64,000 nucleotides of DNA, taken from positions 62,001-126,000 of the forward strand of contig NZ_JACHXU010000024.1 in NCBI RefSeq assembly GCF_014192335.1, in the 5' to 3' direction. A program made the translations under genes and the position numbers. Below the pieces are notes generated by a model. That model was not told where the DNA came from. It did no database searches and was given only the letters and a program-made list of their open reading frames with translations. The stretch's first letter is position 1; each line of letters opens with the position of its first letter. Origin of the DNA: Aporhodopirellula rubra (GTDB lineage: Bacteria; Planctomycetota; Planctomycetia; Pirellulales; Pirellulaceae). Shown here piece after piece: positions 18,430-28,180 of the stretch.

Positions 18430-21400
18430 CTATTTTCCTCCTCGCAAAAGCATCGTTTTGATGCCGATTGGCGTCGTGTGTTTCTGGCCACCTCGATCCG
18501 CACCTGTGATCCACCAATAGACCATCCCCGCATCAGAGCAATCGAAGTGGTTCGTCTGGAAATGGACGACACCGTCCTGCTCGGCGTAGGCGAGTCGTTG
18601 CCAGATCCACTGCAGATTTGCGTTGTCATGCTCATTCACCCAATCCCATTTGTCGATTGCTGTTTTCAAACCGATGTTTTGATCCCCGATTTGATGTTCG
18701 GTGACGCCGAAATCGAGGATCTGCTGCCACGAGAAAAAGTCACCCGCGTTATCGTTCGCGGGGTGATGCGAAACGACATGAACGTGTTGACGACGCGCGG
18801 GACCCGCTTCCTTAAGCGCGAAACCAATGATGTCCGGCTCTCCAGCTTCGATGATCCACAGCGGGTCGTTCGAAGTGGATTCATTGATCGCGTCTCGCAA
18901 GTCATCCACAGCCGCTTGCTGATCAGTCCGGCAATTAAACGTGTCAGTAAGGTTTGGAAACGGACCAAACTGATCTACACCGTCTTTGCAGATCTGATGC
19001 AGGACCTTTTGCCGTCGCAGTTCATCTTTCGCGGAGATGCGAGCGGTTGGCTTCAGATCACACGAATGAGAGAAATGTACGAGCCGATCGCTTAGGCCTG
19101 ACGCGTGAAGCAAACCGAAAATCACAGCGGTGGCCCCGATATCGTCCGGGTCGGGCGAGTTGCCATCGGCAACTATCGCGAGTCGACCGGCGGGAGGACG
19201 GATCGAATCCGCAACCGAGTCCGCAGCGAAATTCGTCAAAATTTGCGGAGCTTCCGCTGCCTCCTGTAGAGCGGGCCCGGTTTTTCCGACGCCGCGTTGT
19301 GCTGAATCATCCGGCTTTGCATCTCGGATAGCCGGAATCTTGATTCGCTTGCCGACTTTCAAACACACATCGCGGCTAAGTCCAGAAAACTCGATCGGCG
19401 AGTCCTTGCTCGGATGACCGATCGTCCAAGTCTTTCGTTGCTGGACCGGTAATAGCGAATCGAAAACCAATCGGTTGTGCCACGTGTTCGTGACCTGGAT
19501 CGAAAGCAAGTTTTCACCCGTCCGAATTTGATCGGTAATGTCCAGACGATAGGGAGCCGACCAAACCGTACCGGCCTCGACTCCGTTAACCGTTACCACA
19601 GCGATGTTGCCGACGCGGCCCAGATCGATTTGGATGTGATCGTTCGGCTGTATTTCGTCGAGTGTAAACGACGTCGTGTAGGTCGCGGTTCCAGAAAAGT
19701 GACGGACTGCTCGCTCGTCATTTTCCGACCAAGGCTGGATTCGATCCAGGGGGATCGAATCCGGTGTCTCCCAACCGTCTGGAAAACGGAGACTCCAGCC
19801 TTCCTGCAGCGGAATCGAACGTGTGCCACTAACCGTGACCGAACTCGTCTGTCCGTCGGTGTGGGTGAATTTATAGAGGCCGTCGATGTAAGCGATCAGG
19901 TTCTCGCCGTTACGATCAGGTTCGACGGTTTGCGGCGAAGGATCAATCCACGGCTGAGTGACCCCATAACGCTCGATCCCAAATGCGGGAAAACCTGCGG
20001 CGGTGTCAACGCGATACAAATCAGTCGCATCGAGCAAGTTCGACTCGTCATGAGAGATTTGAGTAAGTGCGGAGATCGACGGCATATCCGCTTTCTGGTC
20101 GCGGCGAAAAACGACGAAAGTCGAACCGGCGGCTGGCAAGCGAATGGGTATCGCGACTCCCGCGTCAGTCGAGTCAAACACCATCGCTGGCGTGTGGGAT
20201 CCATCGATGGGGTTCCAGAGCTCAGGACGCCCCTCCGCTCGAAACAGCAACGTCGCATCGAGAGGTTTCGTTCGGCCGGCCGTTACGAAATAAGTATCGG
20301 TGTCGTCGGTTCGACGATGGCACCATCGCTCCGGCAACGTTCCGCTGACGTCCGGCGGGATGCCTAATGCTTCAAGCGTGTCCTGCAGGGAATCGCCCCA
20401 TAGCAGTCTGCCTTTGCCGATTTTGCGATCACCTCGATCGCCGCGATCTTTGCCCCAGAGCTCGTTAACAAGGTTTTCGAATGCCAAATCGGCGTGAGTG
20501 CCGCCACTCAGCGAAGCGTTTATTACGGGCGCCTGCCCAATGACGATGCCGCCGCCCTGTACCAGCGTTTTGATACGCTTTAACGTTGTGGGTGTCAGTC
20601 GTCGGCATTGCTCCGGCGCCAACCACAACACCTTCCAACGCGTGCCCTCGGGAATAACAAAGTGATCGTCCTCGAACGTCAGTCGATTCAATAGCACATC
20701 GGCGTTCAGATAATCGAAGTGATACCCTGACGGAAACGGTGAATCTTGACGTGGTTTGTGATCGAGGTCATCGCCGAGGTACCACAGCACGTCGGCAACC
20801 GGTCGACCCTGTTCGAGTAAGTGACCGCAACGGGCGAGGTAGTCGGAAAAGCATGGCATATGATGCCACCACGTTTGGCCACGCAGAAACGGTGTCCCGA
20901 TGGTGCTACCGAAAGATGTTCCGGGTTTTCGGTCTAGCGGATTATGCGTGTAGGTGTGGAAAACGATATGTGTGATCCCCAGCGCGAAGCTGCGGTCGGC
21001 GAAGTGTTTCAGAGAAAACGGATGCTCTCTCCAATTCATCGGTGCTGAGGTAAATGTCTCTGCCGCGACGCGACGCTTGCCGTAGATGTGTGCGGCCGAG
21101 GTGGTCGGTGCGATCGGCTTCGTTTCCAATCCACCCTCATGCGGATCGTTGGGTTTCCAGACCTCACACATCGGGATATCGGCGGACTTGAAATACTGCA
21201 GGATGTCACCAGGCGACACGTCGCCAACGGCGGTTTCGAACGACAATTCGAGTCCTCGTTCTTTGCCGAGTTCTGCGAGTCGACCGTAGTAGTTGTCGAC
21301 AATGAGGTCACTGATCGTTGCCCGCCAATCTCGCAAGAATCGTTCGCTGGTCCGATGATCCTGCACCACCCAACCTGCCAGTGCAGGCAACCACTTTCGC

Positions 21401-22818
21401 AACGCATAACCACGCCGTCCTTCGAACTCGGATTCCATCGCGGGTGTCCAAGTTTGGGTGTAACACTCCCAACTATCGATCAACATTCCCTGCAACCGGC
21501 CGTTGTCGGCCGGGCCGCCCGGCTTGGATACCCGGCCGATATACCCGGCAAAGTGCTGTTCGGCACCGGCTGCCGAGAGCTTGTCACATTCAAACCCGGT
21601 CGCTTCCGGCGGCGCCGGCTTGTTCGTTACTCCCGTGTTAACGTGCCCGAATCGAACGACCGTCCAATCTCCGTCGGGAGCGTCCCACGCTAGCTCACCC
21701 GTTTGGTCAACTTTCTCGGTGAGATCAATGACATCTTCGAGACGAAGCCAAGCCGACGATGTCTGTTCGGGTGGACGCGTTCGTTCAAGACTTCGCAGGG
21801 CGTAGCCAGCCTGTGCTTGCCAGTCATGAAGCTTTGCGGTTGACGAAAGTTTCAAATGGGAAATCTCCATCGGCTGACCATTGTGAAACGTCATGCGATA
21901 ACGATTCGATTTCGCATCGGGGATCGCCAACACGAAGTGGACCTCCGGTTGTCGATCCTGCCAGTTCCCACGAGGCACAACGTGCGTGACCAAATCATTC
22001 CATCGGTCCTCTTCGAACGCCGCGATGTTGATGGAGGAGTCCGGGACGAATGATACCCGCTTCATTAACAGTTCGATCGGTGGCAATTGAATCGACCGCA
22101 GGGTGACCGATTGGTCAAACTCGAACTCGACCCATGTGCTCGATGAACCACGTGAAGCACTCGAAACGGCGGGCACTTGGATCTTGACGTCGGTTCCGTC
22201 GAAGAGTCCCTTCCAATCGGCATCGGGCAGATTGCTCGTAATTCGATTCGGAACTAATGGCAGTCCTGAGTCATCCGCAACGGTTGGGAAGGCGACTACG
22301 GCAATGTCTCGGTAGTCACGCCATTCTTCCCGGCTCGGTTCCGGTCTTGCGAGTTTGATCGTCATCGGTTGGCCACCGGTCACGTTCACACGACTGTAGA
22401 TCAAATGCCGCATTGCCTTGTCAGGAGAAATCCACGGGCCGCCGGACATCGCCCAACCGGGACAATTCTGCATCGTGAATTTCAATCCCAATCGCTCGGC
22501 TTCATCGGCGGCGTGACTGAGCAGCGAATCCCAGGTTTCGCTGAGCGTTTGAACTTGCGGCTGAACGCCCGGCCAAGGACGCCCGCGACCATGAAACAAT
22601 TGAATCCCGCCGATCCTGGCTGACGCGACGGCTTCCAGGTCTTTCGTTACGGCTTCTCGATCGACGTTACCGCCAATCAAATGAAACCAAGTCTCAGGAC
22701 GGGAATGCTTTGGTGGCGATTCGAAGCCCTGTTCCAATGTCAATGGAATTTGTGGTTCAGCAGAACCCGATACCGCCAACGCAGAGGCGAGCACCAAAGC
22801 GAGAAGCGAGCGAGACAC
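18430..22818 (-). CDS. GH106 alpha-L-rhamnosidase fused to a nucleoside-hydrolase-like domain
   Basis: The 1462-residue exported protein has a signal peptide (LLALVLASALAVSGSA) directly after the chosen GTG. In-frame GTG starts at 22863 and 22941 are alternatives. Residues about 25-1150 match GH106 alpha-L-rhamnosidases: GGIQLFHGRGRPWPG, MQNCPGWAMSGGPW, LIDSWECYTQTWTP, SFETAVGD, a TWWHHM segment, and a terminal galactose-binding-like domain ending VTNTWHNRLV. A loosely built linker follows. From about residue 1210 comes a separate domain opening IVADGNSPDPDDIGA, the Asp-rich Ca2+-site pattern of the inosine-uridine nucleoside hydrolase superfamily. The stop directly precedes the BNR_4 start. 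GH106 enzymes are known from rhamnogalacturonan and related glycans. The second domain may cleave another N- or O-glycosidic bond; its role is unknown. Confidence 0.85.
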   Translation of the reverse strand: MSRSLLALVLASALAVSGSAEPQIPLTLEQGFESPPKHSRPETWFHLIGGNVDREAVTKDLEAVASARIGGIQLFHGRGRPWPGVQPQVQTLSETWDSLLSHAADEAERLGLKFTMQNCPGWAMSGGPWISPDKAMRHLIYSRVNVTGGQPMTIKLARPEPSREEWRDYRDIAVVAFPTVADDSGLPLVPNRITSNLPDADWKGLFDGTDVKIQVPAVSSASRGSSSTWVEFEFDQSVTLRSIQLPPIELLMKRVSFVPDSSINIAAFEEDRWNDLVTHVVPRGNWQDRQPEVHFVLAIPDAKSNRYRMTFHNGQPMEISHLKLSSTAKLHDWQAQAGYALRSLERTRPPEQTSSAWLRLEDVIDLTEKVDQTGELAWDAPDGDWTVVRFGHVNTGVTNKPAPPEATGFECDKLSAAGAEQHFAGYIGRVSKPGGPADNGRLQGMLIDSWECYTQTWTPAMESEFEGRRGYALRKWLPALAGWVVQDHRTSERFLRDWRATISDLIVDNYYGRLAELGKERGLELSFETAVGDVSPGDILQYFKSADIPMCEVWKPNDPHEGGLETKPIAPTTSAAHIYGKRRVAAETFTSAPMNWREHPFSLKHFADRSFALGITHIVFHTYTHNPLDRKPGTSFGSTIGTPFLRGQTWWHHMPCFSDYLARCGHLLEQGRPVADVLWYLGDDLDHKPRQDSPFPSGYHFDYLNADVLLNRLTFEDDHFVIPEGTRWKVLWLAPEQCRRLTPTTLKRIKTLVQGGGIVIGQAPVINASLSGGTHADLAFENLVNELWGKDRGDRGDRKIGKGRLLWGDSLQDTLEALGIPPDVSGTLPERWCHRRTDDTDTYFVTAGRTKPLDATLLFRAEGRPELWNPIDGSHTPAMVFDSTDAGVAIPIRLPAAGSTFVVFRRDQKADMPSISALTQISHDESNLLDATDLYRVDTAAGFPAFGIERYGVTQPWIDPSPQTVEPDRNGENLIAYIDGLYKFTHTDGQTSSVTVSGTRSIPLQEGWSLRFPDGWETPDSIPLDRIQPWSENDERAVRHFSGTATYTTSFTLDEIQPNDHIQIDLGRVGNIAVVTVNGVEAGTVWSAPYRLDITDQIRTGENLLSIQVTNTWHNRLVFDSLLPVQQRKTWTIGHPSKDSPIEFSGLSRDVCLKVGKRIKIPAIRDAKPDDSAQRGVGKTGPALQEAAEAPQILTNFAADSVADSIRPPAGRLAIVADGNSPDPDDIGATAVIFGLLHASGLSDRLVHFSHSCDLKPTARISAKDELRRQKVLHQICKDGVDQFGPFPNLTDTFNCRTDQQAAVDDLRDAINESTSNDPLWIIEAGEPDIIGFALKEAGPARRQHVHVVSHHPANDNAGDFFSWQQILDFGVTEHQIGDQNIGLKTAIDKWDWVNEHDNANLQWIWQRLAYAEQDGVVHFQTNHFDCSDAGMVYWWITGADRGGQKHTTPIGIKTMLLRGGK

Positions 22819-22919
22819 CACGGGTAGGATGTCGCGATCTTGAAAGAACAGCAACGACAGCACGCCTTTTCGAGTGCACCGGAGTAAAACGCATTGAGCG
22901 TTCCAACTCACGGTGGATG

Positions 22920-24857
22920 TCAGATAACGGAAACTTGGCACTGAACGATCGCGTTGGTTGGAGATAATTGAACAACGATCGGAACCGCTTCGGCGCCGGG
23001 GACCATGTTGAAAAATCGGCCCTTCTCGGTTGCCTTGATCGTCATCGGAGCATCCGATTCGACGACAACGGTACCTTGCGGCTTGACGATTTCGATTCGT
23101 GTCTCGGAGACTTGCCGAACTTCTTCACCCGACGGCGAAATGATCGGAAGCACCAACGCCGCGGTGTACTCCTTTACTGCCAGAGGAGAAACAGAAGCTG
23201 AGATCAGTGCGTGCGTGGCGTTGAATTGATATTGAAGTTCGCACGCCGAAGCGTCGCCGGCGAGCTTGTCGCGTGACTCGTTTTGCAGCGACGTCTTGAC
23301 CTGAATGTCGATTTGCTGCCCGTCGTCGTTGGTGGTTAGATCGGCCGTCAAGTCATACAGATTCGTGTACCAACCGTCGTCCCTGCGACTTTCGAGGCGA
23401 GTCGTCAGCGGGAAGTCTTCCCCCGGTTGTGGCTGCATGTTCAACGGCTCGACCATTTCGTAGCGTGCCATGCTTGACGCGAGTAGCAAGCCCACTTTGT
23501 CGTGGTAGAGCACCGCGAGCGAACCGCCGGTGGGTTGTTGCAACAGGCCGGATTTCTTTGTCTTGTAAATCGAATCGTATGCCGAAATCGTCGCTCGCCA
23601 TGGACCGCGAGCCGCCAACCACACGTCCAATTCAGGAAAGTGCTTGACTCCGTCCGCCGTTTGACGCGGTAGAGGCGTCGTGCTGTCGACTTTGGGCATC
23701 GCGTGCATTTTGTCTTGCACGAGTGCCATCACTTTCGCGTGAGCGAACGTGTGGTGCATGCAGGGTTTCATGCCGTGGGAAACGTAATGCGGGCCGCCGT
23801 GCAAAAGCCCATCGGCGGTGCATCGCTGCAACAACTCCGCGTTCTTGATCGCAGCAGTGCCGAATGCTGGGTTGTAGCCCGCCATCAGGCTGAACGCGGG
23901 CTGGCAACCGTCGGACGTGCGGCTGCCCCAGTAGCTCCATTTCTGCGAGCGGGTGCCCCAACTGTTATCCCACGCACCATCGGGCAACATGAATTCCAAG
24001 TGACCGTTGAGAGTCTTGACGGCAAGGTCCAGCATCTCTTGGTCGTTGATTGCGAGAGCGTAGAGAACGACACCGTTAAGTGATTCTTCGACGTTGTAAC
24101 CAAGGTCCACCGGCAGCAGCCCGCGACCGCTGCGGTTGCTATTCGGTTTGCCTTCACCCCACAACAGCGAGTTCGGCCGCGTGAAGAACTCTTTGACTCG
24201 TTTCGCGAATTGTTCACTTCGCTGCGTGTACTTCGGATTGTTCAGCAATTCGCCAAACAGGTGAAAACCATAAACGCCGGTCATCCCATAGTTGAGATTG
24301 GTGAAATCAATCTTCTTAAAGTCACGAGAGAGATAACCGCCCACGGCTTCGTCCAGACGTTTGGTCCAGGCAGTTCGCCGCTGTTCGTCCAACACTTCCC
24401 CGTGGTAGTGCAGTGCTTCGGCGAGTGCGATCGCACCGAAGATGGTCGTGCCCCGCCATGCTTTCGGATTGATGTCGTTGGTCCAACTCCCATCAGGTTG
24501 ACTAACGTTGTTTTCAGCCCACTCGTAAACGTTGATCGCCGCGTCAAGGTATTTCCGTTGACCGGTCGCGTGCGCCAGGTGCATGAACGGATACAACGCA
24601 TCGCTACAGCGTCCGTGAATATGGCTGCATGCCGGGCAAAGGAGCGCGCCGTGCAATCCAGGATTCCCCGGCTCGTTAACCTGGTGCCGAATCATGCCGT
24701 CACACCAGTCCGTCAGCAGATTCTTGGTAAGCCGATCAAACTCCGTCCCAGCCGTATCGCCCGCAACAAGCTCGGCCCCGAAGGATGGGAGATTGGTAGA
24801 AATCGTTGCCCCGATGCCAATACCGGCGACCAGCTTATTGAAGTCTCTACGGTCCAT
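22920..24857 (-). CDS. Tat-exported (alpha/alpha)-barrel protein of unassigned carbohydrate-active family
   Basis: The 645-residue protein has a twin-arginine leader (DRRDFNKLVAGIGIGA). The next 350 or so residues are helical, with the CPACSHIHGRC cluster at 74-84 and PDGSWTND, as in (alpha/alpha)6-barrel uronyl hydrolases and lyases. A beta-sandwich occupies the last 250 or so. No CAZy family can be named with certainty. GH105/GH88-like unsaturated uronyl hydrolase, GH154-like glucuronidase, or the oligosaccharide dehydratases reported in ulvan breakdown are all possible by architecture. Tat export implies folding before secretion, perhaps because of the cysteine/histidine cluster. The ATG at 24857 follows a 540-bp gap, so a promoter for the downstream genes probably lies just upstream. 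Confidence 0.65.
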   Translation of the reverse strand: MDRRDFNKLVAGIGIGATISTNLPSFGAELVAGDTAGTEFDRLTKNLLTDWCDGMIRHQVNEPGNPGLHGALLCPACSHIHGRCSDALYPFMHLAHATGQRKYLDAAINVYEWAENNVSQPDGSWTNDINPKAWRGTTIFGAIALAEALHYHGEVLDEQRRTAWTKRLDEAVGGYLSRDFKKIDFTNLNYGMTGVYGFHLFGELLNNPKYTQRSEQFAKRVKEFFTRPNSLLWGEGKPNSNRSGRGLLPVDLGYNVEESLNGVVLYALAINDQEMLDLAVKTLNGHLEFMLPDGAWDNSWGTRSQKWSYWGSRTSDGCQPAFSLMAGYNPAFGTAAIKNAELLQRCTADGLLHGGPHYVSHGMKPCMHHTFAHAKVMALVQDKMHAMPKVDSTTPLPRQTADGVKHFPELDVWLAARGPWRATISAYDSIYKTKKSGLLQQPTGGSLAVLYHDKVGLLLASSMARYEMVEPLNMQPQPGEDFPLTTRLESRRDDGWYTNLYDLTADLTTNDDGQQIDIQVKTSLQNESRDKLAGDASACELQYQFNATHALISASVSPLAVKEYTAALVLPIISPSGEEVRQVSETRIEIVKPQGTVVVESDAPMTIKATEKGRFFNMVPGAEAVPIVVQLSPTNAIVQCQVSVI

Positions 24858-25399
24858 GTTGTGTCTCTCGAAGTAAGCAATCAGTCGGGCCTAACCGTGT
24901 TCTAGACCGTTGTCCCAACGCGATCTGAGTGTCCGCTGAGGATGGACCACCCGTCTGTAGAACGAATGCGTCAAGTTGATTGCGCGGGATTGCACTAATA
25001 ACCCCGTTTGAATGGGGAATAGTTGCGCGCAATCCGGAAAAAGGGGCGGTTTTTACCAGTCGAGCGCGGAATTCAATCAAGCCAGGGCGGATTGGGCAGG
25101 TACGAGCGTCTGAGCTAATGAAGAACGCTTTAAAGGGGGCGAGCTGAGGCACTAGAACGGGCCCAGGTTTGCAACTGACGAATTGCCTGCCAGAGGGACA
25201 GGCATTCGGTTCCCATCAACCGCCGTAGACTCGCCTTCGAGCGGGCTGTGATTTTAATCGATCAACTCAGACGGCAGGAACTCACTCATGGTCATCAAGT
25301 CGTCTCGCCTTCCGAGGCGTTCTGCGACAACCTTTGATCACGATCTTTGAGGCTGCGAACTGGTAACGTTGATGATTTCGACGCACATGTGAACAATTC
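24858..25399. other. 542-bp intergenic interval, probable promoter region of the downstream operon
   Basis: This separates the sulfatase at 25400 from the barrel-protein gene on the same strand. Small palindromes occur: CGCCT-TCCG-AGGCG near 25306-25320 and TGCCTG/CAGGCA near 25190-25210. None has a U-tract. No convincing gene was found. A promoter firing toward 24857 is inferred from the gap size only. Confidence 0.35.
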
Positions 25400-26719
25400 T
25401 CATGGATTGGCAGAGGGCTGAGCGACCCATTTTTTCAAAAGACTCACCATCGACGATATCTGCTCGGGATGTTTTTCCGATACATCTACTCGGTCATCGG
25501 GGTCGGATTTTAGATCGTAAAGTTCGTTTCCCGTGGGACACGCAATGAGTTTGTTCCATCCGTCAATGACAACGCGAGCAACCAAGCCATTGTCCAAGTC
25601 TTCGAGATGATCCAAATCGCTGTCGTGCTCATACACGTCCACAAACACGCGGTTGCGTTCCTGCAATGACTCGGGATCACGCAAGTCGAGCCCGGTCATC
25701 TCCGCAGGTGGCTGGATATCACAAGCGTGCAAGATCGTCGTTGCGATATCGATGTTGCTAGCCAAAGTCGTTTTGTTGCGAGCAGGTTTGATGGCTGCTT
25801 CATGCGTGATGAAAATCGGTGTCCGGATACCCGCTTCGACAGGCTCCCGTTTGGAGCGGATGCTGACGTTCTTGCGTTCGGGATTCTGAACCCAGCCGTT
25901 ATCACATGTAAAAACGAAGATCGTGTTCTCATACATGTTCTTCTGCTTCAAGTAATCCACGATTTGCCCGCAACCTTCATCAAGCCATTCCACGTTGGCC
26001 CAGTATCGCGCCGTCGGCTCGTCGGGGGCGATGTCTTTGTACTTATTGAAGAGCCGGTCCGGCGCGTTGTGTGGTGCGTGTGGAAGGAAGACCCCGTACC
26101 AGATGAAGAACGGTTGTTCTTTTGCTTCGGCTTTATTGACGAAATCATAGATCGGCTGCATCGTCTCGCGGCCGATCTTCAAACCAACGTCACCGTGCCG
26201 TCCGCCACGCGAATGATCGCCATGGGTCATCGCATCGGTAAACCCGTGGTCCAGCGGATTGCCTTCCCACCATTTGCCGGTCTGCAGCGTCGCGTAACCG
26301 TTCTTCTGCAGTTCCTTCACGAATGATGGAAACTTCAACATCGGCGCGGTCATGCGGACTCGGAACTCGGTTGAAATCTCGCGGTACTTTACCTCTTTGC
26401 GGTTGGTCCCCGCAGGCAACACAGGATCGTTTCCTCGGATGCCGATTTGGTGTGGGTACATCCCCGTCACGAGGCTAGCGAGAGACGGTCGACACAGCGG
26501 AGCGGTGACGTACCCCCGCTCATAGACCAGTCCACGTTTCGCCAACTCGTCAAGGGCTGGTGTTTGAATATGAGGGTGCCCCATCAATCCATAATCGTCC
26601 CATCCTTGATCGTCGCTGAGGATGAACACAACGTTGGGACGTTCGGCATGGAGCGATGTGGCTGTGAGCGTCGTCAGGAAAGCTAGAAAGCAGGCTGTAA
26701 AGAGTCGGTTCATCATCAT
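25400..26719 (-). CDS. Sulfatase homologue with C-R-P-S-L in place of C-x-P-x-R
   Basis: The protein has 439 residues with a signal peptide (LFTACFLAFLTTLTATSLHA). Three tandem ATGs lie at 26711-26719, and an in-frame TTG lies 30 bases upstream. The S1 core is intact at FILSDDQGWDDYGLMGHP, FVFTCDNGWVQNP and LYDLKSDPDDRVDV. The activation site is Cys76-Arg-Pro-Ser-Leu80, so the Arg that helps activation and catalysis is replaced by Leu, while SLVTGMYPHQIG follows as normal. I recall planctomycete sulfatases with similar sites, so this may be a distinct functional subfamily rather than a dead enzyme. It lies 33 bases after the next sulfatase. Its substrate is probably an algal sulfated sugar. 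Confidence 0.88.
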   Translation of the reverse strand: MMMNRLFTACFLAFLTTLTATSLHAERPNVVFILSDDQGWDDYGLMGHPHIQTPALDELAKRGLVYERGYVTAPLCRPSLASLVTGMYPHQIGIRGNDPVLPAGTNRKEVKYREISTEFRVRMTAPMLKFPSFVKELQKNGYATLQTGKWWEGNPLDHGFTDAMTHGDHSRGGRHGDVGLKIGRETMQPIYDFVNKAEAKEQPFFIWYGVFLPHAPHNAPDRLFNKYKDIAPDEPTARYWANVEWLDEGCGQIVDYLKQKNMYENTIFVFTCDNGWVQNPERKNVSIRSKREPVEAGIRTPIFITHEAAIKPARNKTTLASNIDIATTILHACDIQPPAEMTGLDLRDPESLQERNRVFVDVYEHDSDLDHLEDLDNGLVARVVIDGWNKLIACPTGNELYDLKSDPDDRVDVSEKHPEQISSMVSLLKKWVAQPSANP

Positions 26720-26752
26720 CCAGAGTTTGAAAGGCAGGTTGGAATTCAATTT

Positions 26753-28180
26753 CTAATTACGAGACGCTCTTTTGGGCTTCTTTCGAGGAACCCAAGTCTC
26801 GGGGGCGTCCAGCATCAGAGGTTCGTGGAACACGGTCAACGCATCACCCTGCGAGTTAATCCAGGCGTTCAATTCGGATCGCAGTTCGGACTCGACGTTT
26901 GCGAGTTTCGCTGTTCCCGCGAGATTGGTTAGTTCGTCGGGATCCTGCTGAAGATCGAACAACTCGTATTCAGGCCTCGCGTAGTACCTCGACACAATTG
27001 CATTTGCTTCAGCGTTCGTCTTCGCCGCTTCCATCCACTCCTTGAAATAGTCTCCCGAGGTCGCGCGGAGCAGAAGATCGATGTAGGACGTGAACGCAAA
27101 TTCTGGATGCGGATTCCATATCAACTTGTGTCGATGCGTGCGGACGCTGCGACTCAGGTAAACGTTCATCAAAAGATCACCGCTGTGCGTCGCGAAAATC
27201 CGCTCGCGATGTTGTTGTGAATTTCCCAGGAGAACCGGCAAGAAAGATCGCCCATCCAATTGTTCCGGTAGGTTTCCGCCGCCGATTTCGATCAGCGTCG
27301 GAAGGATATCAATCCAGCTCACCATCGCGTTGGTTCGCGTGCCTGCTTCGATTTTGCCTTTGTGTGAGACGATTAGAGGCACACGAATGCCTTCATCGTA
27401 AAGGCACCATTTCCCAAACGGAAATTGAGCACCGTGGTCACTAGAGAAGACAAACACTCTGTCGGCGGATAGATGGCGGTCGCATAGCGAACGTAGTTCC
27501 CCCAAGTACGCGTCGAGATTTTTGACTTCTTGCAGATAACGCGAACGTTGGACACGCGTGCGTGGCGTGTCCAGCAATTGTGGCGGTATTGTCATCGACT
27601 CCGGATCGACAGTCGATTCGCTGGGCCAAGGCACATGCGGATCCGATACCCCGACAAAAAGAGCTAGCGGGCGTTCGTCGGTTCGTTTCTCGAGAAAGCT
27701 TCTAACGGTTATCTGCAGGTCCGGAATGTTCTGTTTCAGGTCATAGACATCAAAGTGGTAATCGGGGGCACTACGCAAATGAGCAACTTTGCCAAACGCG
27801 GCGGTTTGGTAACCGAGGTCATGCAACACTTTGGGAAGCCGCATGACATCGTCACGCGGGTAGCTATGATTTTCTTCGGCTCCGTTTCGAGCTGGCATCA
27901 GTCCGGTCAATAACGCCGCTCGACTGACCGCACAGGACGGGCTAGCGACAAAGGCCTGATCGAAGGTCATGCCTTCCGCGGCCAATTGATCGATCGCTGG
28001 TGTCTTTATGTTTGTGCCACCATAAAGCGGTAAATCTCTCGCCGAGAGATCGTCCGCCAGATAGATGACAATGTCAGGCAATCGCTGTTCGGCGGAGTAC
28101 GCTGGCCTTGTGCAGATTGCAGACAAGACACCGACGATTGCTAAAAGGCTCAGGAAGAGTCGGTTTGTGATTCCGATCAT
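26753..28180 (-). CDS. Sulfatase, sulfamidase/iduronate-sulfatase-like, with C-A-V-S-R site
   Basis: The 475-residue protein has a signal peptide (LFLSLLAIVGVLSAIC) from the ATG at 28180; a TTG at 28192 is the alternative. The S1 core reads IYLADDLSARDLPLYGG, then SPSCAVSRAALLTGLMPARNG with Cys83 as the formylglycine candidate and Val at the third motif position instead of Pro or Ala. FSSDHGAQFPFGKWCLYDEG carries the late ligands. The short active-site loops resemble N-sulfoglucosamine sulfohydrolase-like (S1_8-type) enzymes. That family also occurs in known ulvan loci, so an O-sulfatase role is plausible. It is the middle member of a GH2, sulfatase, sulfatase series on this strand. Confidence 0.88.
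   Translation of the reverse strand: MIGITNRLFLSLLAIVGVLSAICTRPAYSAEQRLPDIVIYLADDLSARDLPLYGGTNIKTPAIDQLAAEGMTFDQAFVASPSCAVSRAALLTGLMPARNGAEENHSYPRDDVMRLPKVLHDLGYQTAAFGKVAHLRSAPDYHFDVYDLKQNIPDLQITVRSFLEKRTDERPLALFVGVSDPHVPWPSESTVDPESMTIPPQLLDTPRTRVQRSRYLQEVKNLDAYLGELRSLCDRHLSADRVFVFSSDHGAQFPFGKWCLYDEGIRVPLIVSHKGKIEAGTRTNAMVSWIDILPTLIEIGGGNLPEQLDGRSFLPVLLGNSQQHRERIFATHSGDLLMNVYLSRSVRTHRHKLIWNPHPEFAFTSYIDLLLRATSGDYFKEWMEAAKTNAEANAIVSRYYARPEYELFDLQQDPDELTNLAGTAKLANVESELRSELNAWINSQGDALTVFHEPLMLDAPETWVPRKKPKRASRN

Noticed and set aside
24847-25152. 101-codon minus-strand ORF upstream of the barrel-protein gene
   Set aside because: No domain, signal or coding-like composition; falls in a probable promoter region.
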